Both the position numbers and the translations under genes were made by a program. This document shows, piece after piece, positions 1 to 7,900 of a stretch of DNA of 17,324 nt. Below the pieces are notes generated by a model. It saw only the letters and a list, made by a program, of their open reading frames with translations. It searched no databases and was not told where the DNA came from. The stretch's first letter is position 1. The number at the start of each line of letters is the position of its first letter. Source of the DNA: CAXMQS01 sp964195995 (GTDB taxonomy: Bacteria; Actinomycetota; Acidimicrobiia; Spongiisociales; JAOTWH01); contig CAXMQS010000052.1 in the NCBI GenBank assembly GCA_964195995.1, positions 1 through 17,324 on the forward strand, read 5' to 3'.

Positions 1-2
1 TC

Positions 3-350
3 TTCATCGTTGGCGTCCCACTACTAATGATGGTGTGGAGCGACGGTTTTGCCTGGGAACCGGCCCAATCCGAGTATGAGCAGATGATCATGGGCGTCTA
101 TGTCACGTTGGGCGTGTTCTTGATCCTGGCAGCAAGGGAGCCTCTCGCCAACCGGAGCCTCATTTGGTTCACCGTATGGTCGAGCCTCGTCCACGGGGGC
201 ATCATGCTGGTGCAGGCGGTTGTCGATGACTCAGAACGAATGAACCTGCTCGGGGACATTCCTGCCCTCTTCGTCGTTGCTGCCGTGCTCGGGTTCTTGA
301 TGCCGCGCGGACAAGAGGCACTAAGCCAGGTTCCTGCAACGCGCACATAG
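3..350 (+). CDS. Small multi-pass membrane protein, DUF6632-like (5' end outside window)
   Basis: The frame is open to the left edge of the window (residues FIVGVPLL precede the first internal ATG at 27), so this is the C-terminal about 115 residues of a longer protein. It shows the end of one hydrophobic segment, then three clear membrane segments: around GVYVTLGVFLILAAR, SLIWFTVWSSLVHGGIMLVQ and IPALFVVAAVLGFLMP. The pattern of a YEQM motif before the first complete helix, an AAREPL turn and a WFTVWSSLVHG helix matches my memory of DUF6632 membrane proteins, whose function is unknown. The short tail after the last helix is polar. The coding strand is clear; the family name is moderately sure; no function can be given. 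A hairpin follows the stop by 50 bases. Confidence 0.72.
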   Translation, partial: FIVGVPLLMMVWSDGFAWEPAQSEYEQMIMGVYVTLGVFLILAAREPLANRSLIWFTVWSSLVHGGIMLVQAVVDDSERMNLLGDIPALFVVAAVLGFLMPRGQEALSQVPATRT

Positions 351-399
351 CGGCACGTCTGCGATCGGCTATGCGAGCGATCCTCTTGTAACATTCGTG

Positions 400-421
400 A
401 ACCCTGGGACAGCCCAGGGTT
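400..421 (+). terminator. Hairpin, likely transcription terminator of the DUF6632-like gene
   Basis: There is a perfect 9-bp stem, AACCCTGGG / CCCAGGGTT, with an ACAG tetraloop, 50 bases after the stop codon at 350. The stem is stable and well placed for ending the upstream transcript. A proper U-run is missing after it (sequence continues TGAGCC), so intrinsic termination is plausible but not assured. Confidence 0.5.
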
Positions 422-671
422 GAGCCAATGTTCCTAGGTGTATTGCGGTGATTTCGGACGAAGAATCGTCACCCCCCGCCGACCTTTGGGCACTCGTCGC
501 CGATGCTGAACCCATTGGGAGCGAAGGAACTAGGGCTAGATCTCCGCTGTCTGGGTTGCCGGGGATCTGACCTTCGCCTCTGTCGTAGCGACGGGTACGC
601 ACCCACAGTCGGGACCAAGTGGAGAGGGAGGACTGCTAGCTTCAACGGTGCGCCGAATCCGAGGAGAACCC
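422..671 (+). other. Intergenic region upstream of the secreted repeat protein
   Basis: About 250 bases lie between the hairpin and the ATG at 672. The only supported element is the ribosome binding site GAGGAG at 661-666, five bases before that ATG. I see no convincing -35/-10 pair. Open frames here on either strand are short, lack recognisable motifs and conflict with the following gene. Confidence 0.5.
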
Positions 672-2375
672 ATGAGGCGATTCTTGAGCTTGGCAATGAT
701 CGCGACGGCGTTGGTGGTGATACCGGCGGGAGGGGCCTCGGCTGCCACGTTCACCGAGACCCAGACCGATTCCATTCCGGCGACCGACACCAACTGGTCG
801 ACGCCACCGGCTCCGCCGGATCCGCTGACGTTCGACCAGTTCGACGCCACCAAGGGCACGCTCACTCAGGTGACGATCAGATTCGACTCGGCCCTCACCG
901 GCTCCATGGCTGCCGAGAACTTCTCGACGTCGTCGACGTGCGACGTGACCCTGGACTGGGGTGCCGACGTCACCCTGGACACCACCGACGGGGTGTTGAC
1001 CTCGGACCTGGGCCAGACAGAGACTCCGCCAACCCTGTCCATCTTTGACGGGACGCTGGACTTCGGGGGTACATCGGGCGTCACCATTGGCAACCTGAGC
1101 CAGACCGATAGCCAGCAGGCAAGCATCACCGGTGCCGCAATGGCTCCCTTCATCGGCGTCGGTACCGTCACCTTGGACGCCACTGCCACCGGCACCTCCA
1201 CCGCGACCGGTTGTGGCACCGTGGTGTCCCAGTTAATCACCCAGGCTGGGGTCGAAGTCGAGGTCGTGTACACCTTCGAGGCCGCCGCGGACATCGACAT
1301 GGAGAAGGCCACCAACGGCGACGATGCCGATACCCCGACTGGTCCGGCGATCCCCGTGGGTGACCCGGTGAACTGGGCCTACGTGGTCACCAACACCGGT
1401 GTCGTGCCGCTGTCCAACATTGTGGTCACCGACGACCTTTTGGGTGTCATCCCAGGTCCCGACTCCGGGGACGACAACAACAACAGCATCCTCGAGACCA
1501 CCGAGACCTGGACCTATTCGGCCAACGGCGTTGCTCAGCTTGGCCAGTACGCCAACCTGGGTATCACCACCGGCGTTCCGCCGGTTGGTCCCCCGGTCGC
1601 CGACGAGGACCCGAGCCACTACATCGGGGTACCGGTGGGTTCGGTGGCTGCCGACGGCCACGACGTGGGACTAGTGGACATCGACCAGGGCAAGTGGTAC
1701 CTGCGCGATGCGGCCACGGGAGCGATCACATCGTTCTTCTACGGCAACCCGATCGATTTGCCCATCTCGGGCGACTGGAACGGCGACGGCGTCTCCACGC
1801 CGGGGCTGTATCGACAGTCGGACGGCTTCTTCTACGCCCGCGACACCAACACCCAGGGACCTGCGGACAACAGTTGTTTCGCAGGCGACCCCTCAGACAT
1901 CCCGGTGGTTGGTGACTGGGATGGAGATGGGGACGACAACCTTGGTATCTACCGGCCATCGGAGCAGAAGTTCTATCTGTTCACCATCACCTGTACTGGG
2001 TTACCTATGGGAGCGGCTCCCATCTCCTTTGGGTTCGGCAACCCAGGGGACAAGCCGGTAACCGGGGACTGGGATGGAGACGGCATCGATGAGATCGGAC
2101 TACACCGCGAGAGCACGGGGTTCTTCTACTGGAGGAACACTCTGGATACCGGAATCGCCTCGGGACAGATCTTCTTCGGGGACCCCGGAGACCGCTTCGT
2201 GTCCGGGGACTGGGGGATCGTCGATGGCACCGACACTCCTTCCATCTTCCGACCTTCGGACCTCACCTTCTACTTCCGCCACACCCTGACCCAGGGCGCA
2301 GCCGATTCGCAATTCACCTGGACCGGAGCCGGTTCGGGATGGCTGCCGGTGGCAGGTGACTTCGGGCTGGGCTAA
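672..2375 (+). CDS. Secreted protein: choice-of-anchor-like domain, DUF11-like domain and DWDGDG propeller repeats
   Basis: 567 aa from ATG 672, preferred over an in-frame GTG at 648 because GAGGAG sits at 661-666 and the signal peptide then starts cleanly (MRRFLSLAMIATALVVIPAG, predicted cut after residue 24 in GASA/A). Residues 26-205 form a beta-rich domain resembling choice-of-anchor E domains (FDATKGTLTQVTIRFDSALTG). Residues 207-318 resemble a DUF11/CARDB-type adhesion domain (VNWAYVVTNTGVVPLSNIVV). Residues 330-567 hold about five repeats of roughly 50 residues, with DWNGDG at 368-373, DWDGDG at 415-420 and 466-471, and degenerate copies near 513 and 562. Each is followed by an IGLYRPS-like turn, in the style of FG-GAP/VCBS calcium-binding propellers. 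No LPxTG motif or C-terminal membrane anchor is visible, so it is probably released or surface-associated. A structural or adhesive role is inference; no catalytic motif is seen. Confidence 0.85.
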   Translation: MRRFLSLAMIATALVVIPAGGASAATFTETQTDSIPATDTNWSTPPAPPDPLTFDQFDATKGTLTQVTIRFDSALTGSMAAENFSTSSTCDVTLDWGADVTLDTTDGVLTSDLGQTETPPTLSIFDGTLDFGGTSGVTIGNLSQTDSQQASITGAAMAPFIGVGTVTLDATATGTSTATGCGTVVSQLITQAGVEVEVVYTFEAAADIDMEKATNGDDADTPTGPAIPVGDPVNWAYVVTNTGVVPLSNIVVTDDLLGVIPGPDSGDDNNNSILETTETWTYSANGVAQLGQYANLGITTGVPPVGPPVADEDPSHYIGVPVGSVAADGHDVGLVDIDQGKWYLRDAATGAITSFFYGNPIDLPISGDWNGDGVSTPGLYRQSDGFFYARDTNTQGPADNSCFAGDPSDIPVVGDWDGDGDDNLGIYRPSEQKFYLFTITCTGLPMGAAPISFGFGNPGDKPVTGDWDGDGIDEIGLHRESTGFFYWRNTLDTGIASGQIFFGDPGDRFVSGDWGIVDGTDTPSIFRPSDLTFYFRHTLTQGAADSQFTWTGAGSGWLPVAGDFGLG

Positions 2376-2388
2376 ACAGGCTGCTCCG

Positions 2389-2413
2389 GCGGGGGTCCCT
2401 TCGCGCACCCCGC
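2389..2413 (+). terminator. Stem-loop just after the secreted repeat protein gene
   Basis: GCGGGGGT (2389-2396) pairs with ACCCCGC (2407-2413), leaving one bulged G and a 10-nt loop, beginning 14 bases after the stop codon. Position suggests a terminator, but no U-run follows. Because the DUF4190-like frame remains open through this hairpin, it could equally be inside that gene's lost 5' end. Confidence 0.3.
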
Positions 2414-2504
2414 ACAACTAGAACCGCAACACGGCCTCGCCCGTCTCGTCCCCCAAGAACACCTCGGTGCGTATGGGATCGTCGGCCTCTGGCCTGGCTA
2501 TGGC

Positions 2505-2687
2505 TTGCTATTCGGACCACTCGCATGGTCATATGGCAATCGCGAGATCAGAGAGATCGAGGCCGGACTACGCAAGCCTTCGGGTCTGAAGAGGGCACGA
2601 ATTGGGCGGCGTCTAGGGATCATTGGGTTCTCTGTGTCGGTTGGCGTCGTTCTGCTACTCGCAATCGCACTCTCCGGCAGCAGCTAG
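2505..2687 (+). CDS. DUF4190-like small membrane protein, 5' end missing or damaged
   Basis: The clearest part is GPLAWSYGNREIREIEAG, then LRKPSGLKRARIGRRLGIIG and a hydrophobic C-terminal helix (GFSVSVGVVLLLAIALS). This matches the pattern of DUF4190-type proteins: a first helix, GP-AW--GN, an I-AG-R-P-G loop, then GR-LGIIG and a second helix. TTG 2505 is the only bacterial start codon near the front, yet it falls in the middle of the first helix. The recognisable sequence continues upstream in frame (LGAYGIVGLWPGYG, about 2463-2504) and stays open back to the TAA at 2373-2375 with no ATG, GTG or TTG. The gene is therefore either truncated, frameshifted (an ATG at 2473 lies in another frame) or uses an unusual start. 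Function unknown. It converges on the propeller lipoprotein gene. Confidence 0.45.
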   Translation: MLFGPLAWSYGNREIREIEAGLRKPSGLKRARIGRRLGIIGFSVSVGVVLLLAIALSGSS

Positions 2688-2731
2688 AGGAATCGAGCTG
2701 ACACTGCCCGGGCCACCTGAGGCGTCCGATA

Positions 2732-4798
2732 TCAGTCGTTCACGTGGATCGTCGGAATCGGGAACGACTCGTAATCCGCCCCAAGCGAGGCGGCAGCGAA
2801 GAAGACCTGGAACGTGCCAGACCGCGGAATCGTCATGTCGAAGGCGTAGGTCCCGTCGTCGCGCGGTACCGCGAAGAATCGATCGTTCCAGTTGCCATTG
2901 GTCTCGTTCACGAGGGCGAACAGGTCTTCGGCACCGCCGACGGTTCGTCCTTCGCTGTCCGTGAGGGCCACCTCGAACTGGAAGCCATCGCCGGCCTGCA
3001 CGTTGTTCAGCTCGCTCAAAACCTCTAGCTCTAGCGCCGCCAGTACGGCCTCTCCCTCGGGGTCTGGCAGGGCCGTGAACGAGAAGCAGTGCACGATCTG
3101 GGGATCGCTCAGCAGGAAGGCCACCACGAAGTCCCCGCTCGTGGGGATGCGAATACTGCCCGTGTATACGCCGGGAGATCGCTCCTTGAGGCTGCGGTCC
3201 ACTACCCCGACGGCTTGCGGCGCCAGCGTGTGGCCCTGGAAGCCTCCCGTCGATGCCTGCGAGCCCTGCGCGTAGAAGTAGATCGTGTCGTCTACCGGGT
3301 TGGCGATGAGCAGAGCCTCTCCATCCGGGGTGGGGGTAACGGCGTCCGCCAGCACATCGCTGCCGGGCGGCGCCTGCCCTATCGGCACGGTCAGCACAGA
3401 GATGTCCCCGGTCGGGTCGATCTCGGCCAGCGGGATGGCGAAGACGGCCGGCGTGGTGCCAGAGCGAACGTAGGCGGCCTCGTCGGTGAAGATGATCTGA
3501 TCCGGGGATCCTTTCACCGGCACGGCATGGGTGATCCGAGCGTTGGCGGTCTCGATCACGTAGACCTTCTCAGCGATCGGGTTGACCGCCACCCCCCAGT
3601 GGCCGTCCGGAGAGATCTCGATGCCGGTCAGACCCGGGTCCGCTAACAGCCGCGTCGTCTCCACGTGGGTCGATCCATCGACGACAGAGATGGTTCCGGC
3701 GTCCCCGTCCGCCACATAGACAGCACCGGTCAGGGCAGAGACGGCGACCGCCACCGGGTTGGCGCCGACTCCGATGCGTGTCACTACCTCCAGCGAGGCG
3801 GTGTCGATGACCGTGACCGTGCCCGTCGCGGCGTCGGCCACATAGCCGGTGCCGCCGTCTGGCGCGAACGCGATCGACTGCGGGCCGGGTCCAGTGGCGA
3901 TCTCTCCGATCAGCGCCCGACTTGCGGCGTCGATGATCGCTACGCCGCCGTTGCCCCCAAGAATGGGCTCGATCGCCACCCAGACCCGAGAACCGCCAGG
4001 CTGGGCGATGATCTGTCCAGGTCGTCCGCCCACATCGATGTTCTCCTCGACCACGAAGCCCTCGAGATTGGCGACAGCCACCTTGTTGAGATCTGGCATG
4101 GTGACGAACATCTTGAGTGGGTCTCCGGCGGGCGCCCAGTCCTGACCTCTCCCCTGCAGGATGATGAGGGCGAACAGGTTCGTCATCCCCCCGACGTCAA
4201 CGAGGGGGTCGATCACCGAGATGGTGTTGTCGCGGTTCATCCCCAGGATGAAGTAGCTGTTGAGATCTATCAAGGGCCGACTGTCGAGAGTTCCCGCCAG
4301 ATAGCCACTCACCCGGCCCGTGCAGTCGCGTTCGCTGCTCTCGGTCACGTCGAGCCACACGGCTGGGTTCAGGCCGGCGGCTTGGGCGCCGGTGGCCGAT
4401 TCCGTGATGTTGAACTGAAGAACGGCGTGCTCACCCTCGACGAGACGAGGAGCTACCTCGCCGCCCCTTCCACCGACGCCAAGGAAGTTCTCAACGGAGA
4501 ACTCGACCGACAGGCCTTCCGCCAGAAGCTGCTCGTAGACCCGTTCGCTGTCGTCGTAGATGGCGTTGCCGTGATGGTCGATCCCGGCCTCCTCATCGTC
4601 ATGGGCGTGGCCGTCGTCGGCGGCCGCGGCGTCATCATGGGCGTGGCCGTCCTCGGCCGTTCCCTCCTCGTGGACGTGAGCCGGTTGGGCACAGGCGGAT
4701 GCGACCAGCGTTAGGGCGGCAATGGCCACCATGAGCGGTCGGTGGAGGCTCCGACGCGGTCTGCATCTACGTTCTGATCTCAAGATCCCGACTCCCAA
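2732..4798 (-). CDS. Lipoprotein with His/Asp-rich metal-binding N-terminus, YVTN beta-propeller and Ig-like C-terminus
   Basis: 688 aa from TTG 4798, which has AGGAAGG four bases upstream; an internal TTG (4783) or ATG (4730-4732) is possible, but the ATG would lose the basic n-region. The signal segment (LMVAIAALTLVASAC) ends in a lipobox-like ASAC with Cys36. Residues 41-76 are rich in His and Asp/Glu (HVHEEG, then GHAHDD twice, then DHHG), typical of copper or zinc binding. Residues 170-520 carry YVTN/cytochrome-d1-like propeller blades (NTISVIDPLV, TGTVTVIDTASLEVV, GAVYVADGDAGTISVVD, KVYVIETANARI). No heme motif (CxxCH) is present. Residues 535-575 and 595-670 look like Ig-like FixH/YtkA-type modules. 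It lies 126 bases downstream of the multicopper oxidase on the same strand, so co-expression is likely. A role as metal donor, sensor or electron partner of the oxidase is inference. Confidence 0.82.
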   Translation of the reverse strand: MGVGILRSERRCRPRRSLHRPLMVAIAALTLVASACAQPAHVHEEGTAEDGHAHDDAAAADDGHAHDDEEAGIDHHGNAIYDDSERVYEQLLAEGLSVEFSVENFLGVGGRGGEVAPRLVEGEHAVLQFNITESATGAQAAGLNPAVWLDVTESSERDCTGRVSGYLAGTLDSRPLIDLNSYFILGMNRDNTISVIDPLVDVGGMTNLFALIILQGRGQDWAPAGDPLKMFVTMPDLNKVAVANLEGFVVEENIDVGGRPGQIIAQPGGSRVWVAIEPILGGNGGVAIIDAASRALIGEIATGPGPQSIAFAPDGGTGYVADAATGTVTVIDTASLEVVTRIGVGANPVAVAVSALTGAVYVADGDAGTISVVDGSTHVETTRLLADPGLTGIEISPDGHWGVAVNPIAEKVYVIETANARITHAVPVKGSPDQIIFTDEAAYVRSGTTPAVFAIPLAEIDPTGDISVLTVPIGQAPPGSDVLADAVTPTPDGEALLIANPVDDTIYFYAQGSQASTGGFQGHTLAPQAVGVVDRSLKERSPGVYTGSIRIPTSGDFVVAFLLSDPQIVHCFSFTALPDPEGEAVLAALELEVLSELNNVQAGDGFQFEVALTDSEGRTVGGAEDLFALVNETNGNWNDRFFAVPRDDGTYAFDMTIPRSGTFQVFFAAASLGADYESFPIPTIHVND

Positions 4799-4839
4799 TT
4801 CGCCTTCCTGTGGCGGCTATTCTGCCACGCCCAGTGGGG

Positions 4840-4874
4840 GTGTGGGTGGGCGCCGAATCAGCACCCGCCCACAC
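4840..4874 (-). terminator. Stem-loop between the oxidase gene and the lipoprotein gene
   Basis: GTGTGGGTGGG (4840-4850) pairs with CCCGCCCACAC (4864-4874), giving 11 pairs including one G-T around a 13-nt loop, inside the 126-base gap. Read on the minus strand it is not followed by T residues. It may be an attenuating or mRNA-stabilising hairpin that lowers lipoprotein expression relative to the oxidase, rather than a full terminator. Confidence 0.4.
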
Positions 4875-4924
4875 TCACTCCACTCGTCCATCTGCGTTGG
4901 GACGCCATGTGATCCTGCTGGCAA

Positions 4925-7900
4925 CTACCGCACCTCCACAGGAACGGGTACGGACTGCGCCCCGCTCGTGGAGACGGCAAAGATGTAATCCCCCGGAGAT
5001 GCTCCGACTGCCCCGCTACCGCCGAAACTCCATCCGGAACCATCGATGCTGGTGGTGGCGACACCGATCTCGACCGCGTTGGGGCAGAGGAAGGTAGAGC
5101 ACCGGAAGACGGTCACTGTCTCGTTGGCGATCGCCATCGATCCTTCCAGGTTCCAGCGACCGCCCCGATTGCGGAATCGAGTCTTGTCGACGGTCACGAG
5201 GTCGACCGCGATGGTGACCGTAGCCGCGTCGTCAGAGTTGACCGTGCCGTCGTTGGCCTTGTAAGTGAACGAGTCGTAGCCGACGAAGCCGGCGTCCGGC
5301 GTGTAGGTGAAGGAGCCGTCGTCGCACAGAGTCGGTGGCGTGTCTCCAGCGACGCAGCGCAGCTCCCCATCGCTCGGACCGCTAACCAGCACGGCGGCCA
5401 GCGCGTCACCATTGGGATCGGTGTCGTTAGCGAGGACGCCGTCAGCGGCCACGACGAGGGTGCTGCTCGGCTCCACCGCGTAGACGTCGTCCTCGGCCAG
5501 CGGCGGGTCGTTGACGCCGACGCTGATCGTCACGGTGGCTGGCAGGTCAGAATCCACCGTGCCATCGTTGGCGTTGTACGTGAACGTGACCGTGCCCTCG
5601 AAGGGGGAGGCAGGCGGCGTGTAGGTGAAGGAGCCATCGGCGCAGAGAGTCGGTGGCGTGTCTCCAGCGACGCAGCGCAGCTCCCCATCGCTCGGACCGC
5701 TAACCAGCACCGCGGCCAGCGCGTCACCATCGAGGTCGGTGTCGTTCCCAAGTACGCCCTCAGCGAGTCCGCTGACCACCAGCGGCGTTGCAACGGCAGT
5801 GCTGTAGGCGTCATCCACCGCCACCGGAGCGAAGTTGACGTCACCGACCGCGATGGTCGCGGTTGCCACATTGGAGTCGGCCTGCCCGTCGTTGGCCTTG
5901 TAGGTGAACGTAACCGTGCCATCGAAGGTGGCGGGTGCCGCGTAAGTGAACGAGCCTTCGGCAGAGAGCACCAGCGTCCCGACGTTCACATCGGACACCA
6001 GCACCGCCGTCAAGGGGTCGAAGTCAGCATCGATGTCGTTGGCCAGGACCCCTTCGGCGGCTGGAACAACCCGGACCGCACCCTGGTCAACGGAGTAGGC
6101 GTCGGGCGTCGCCACAGGGGCGTTGTTCTGGCCGGCGAACGACACCGGGAAGGCCCAATCGACACCTTCGCCACTGGATGCGATACTGACGAAGTTCTCC
6201 ATCTGGACACTTGGAGTGGGGACACCAGGATTTGCCGAACGTCCGCTGAAGCTCCAGGTGTTGTCGGCGCCGCATTCGGCGGTGCCGATCACCGGCGGCA
6301 ATTCCATTGTCGACGCCCCGAAGTAGATCGTCATCGTTTCTCCAGAAGCCGAGCAGGTGCCCGAGATGCTCCAGCGCTGGTTGGCCGGCTGGTACTGGGC
6401 GCGGGTAATCGTGACGTTGTCCGTCCGGATCGCCACCCGAACGAAGGCCTCGTTCGACTCCGCACCCGATTCATCGGTCACCGTGTAGCCGAAGGTCACG
6501 ACCTTTAGCGGTGGATCGGTGGTGTCGGCAGCCTCTGTGTATGTGATGACGTCGGTCGCTACCGCGACGCCAGCGTCGCCGCCGCCGACTGCGGTCGGTG
6601 GAGTAGTAATCTCGATCTTCGGCGCCGGGTCCGGAACGAATATCCGGGCAGGGTCGAGGTCGCCCTCGGCGTCCTGGTCGTTAGCCAGCACCGGGATAAC
6701 GATGGTTTGAGGAAGAACCGGCGGGCCCTCATCCGGGTTCGGGTCGGGCGGATCCGTCAAGATGTCGATCTCGGCCTGGTCATGATTGGCCACCGGGGCC
6801 GTATTGAGGACGTTGACGGTCACTGTCCCCTCGTTCGACACCAAGCCCTCGTCGTCGGTGACGGTGTAGGTGAAGGTATCGGGGCAGCTGAAGAAGTCGT
6901 CACACGGCCACAGCAACGAGTTGTAGGTGTAGGTGAACGTGCCGTCGTCGTTGTCGCCGAGCGTCCCGAAGTCGGTCGTGTCAGTCACCGCCACCGAGAC
7001 AGCATCGCCGTCGAGGCCGTCGAGGTCGAAGGCCCCACCCAGCAGGTCGATCTCGACTGAACCTGGCTCCCATCCTTCAAGCTCGCCGGGCACGTACTTC
7101 GGCACCTCGACGGCGGTGTTGACCGCCACCGGAGCGGTGTTGTCGAAACGCAGCAAGCCCCACAGGCCCTGGTAACTGCCGAACGAGGCCTGGTCGCGGA
7201 ACAGATAGTCGCCGGTCACGTTGTTGGTTCCGCCCAGGTCGACCACGAAGTCCCAGTGCCCGGTCGGGTTGATGCCCTCTTGAGTCCCATAGTACTGAGA
7301 TTGCTTATTGTCGCCGATCTGGCTGGACCCGTTGCCGGGTGCGCCACCGGGCCCCGCGGTGGTGCAGACGGTGCCGGTCGGGCCGCACACGTAAGGCTGG
7401 CGCTGCCACTCATGGCCGTGCAGCGTCCACGTCGTGCCGCGGGCGTGGCCACCGGGCATCAGCACCCGGAACCGGGCGTTGTCCGGCCCGGTGGGACTAG
7501 CCCGGTACACCGGGGTCTGGGGGTCGCCGAGAGGCGGGATCGGGCCAGCTGCGCCATCAAGATCGTTGGCGAAGACGTTGGGGATCAAGTCCTTGAGCGC
7601 AGTGCTCTTGTGGATCAAGTCGAACTTCGAGTTCGGCGTGATGCCGAGACGGAACCACAGCGGGTCGGCCCCGTAGTTGATCGCCTTCTGTCCCGAGTCC
7701 TGTGGGTCCTCGGGTGTCCCCTGCGCCCCTTCGGCGGCAATGCTGGGGACCGCACACCCCATGGTGTCGATCAACGCGAGAATTGGGTCGCAGACCCCGC
7801 CGCCGTAACGCAGGTTGAGGTCGTTCTGCATGATGGTGATGAAGTCGCGGAAGCTGTCGTCGAAGTCTTCGGGCGCGGGCGCGGTCCCACATGCACCGCT

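Noticed and set aside
503..1048. A 181-aa plus-strand frame overlapping the secreted protein
   Set aside because: It is out of frame with the signal-peptide-bearing gene, is His/Gly/Arg-rich and has no ribosome binding site.
3665..4714. A 349-aa plus-strand frame opposite the lipoprotein gene
   Set aside because: It is antisense to a protein with clear signal, propeller and Ig-like features, has no motif of its own, and is rich in Arg/His/Asp as expected of shadow frames in GC-rich DNA.
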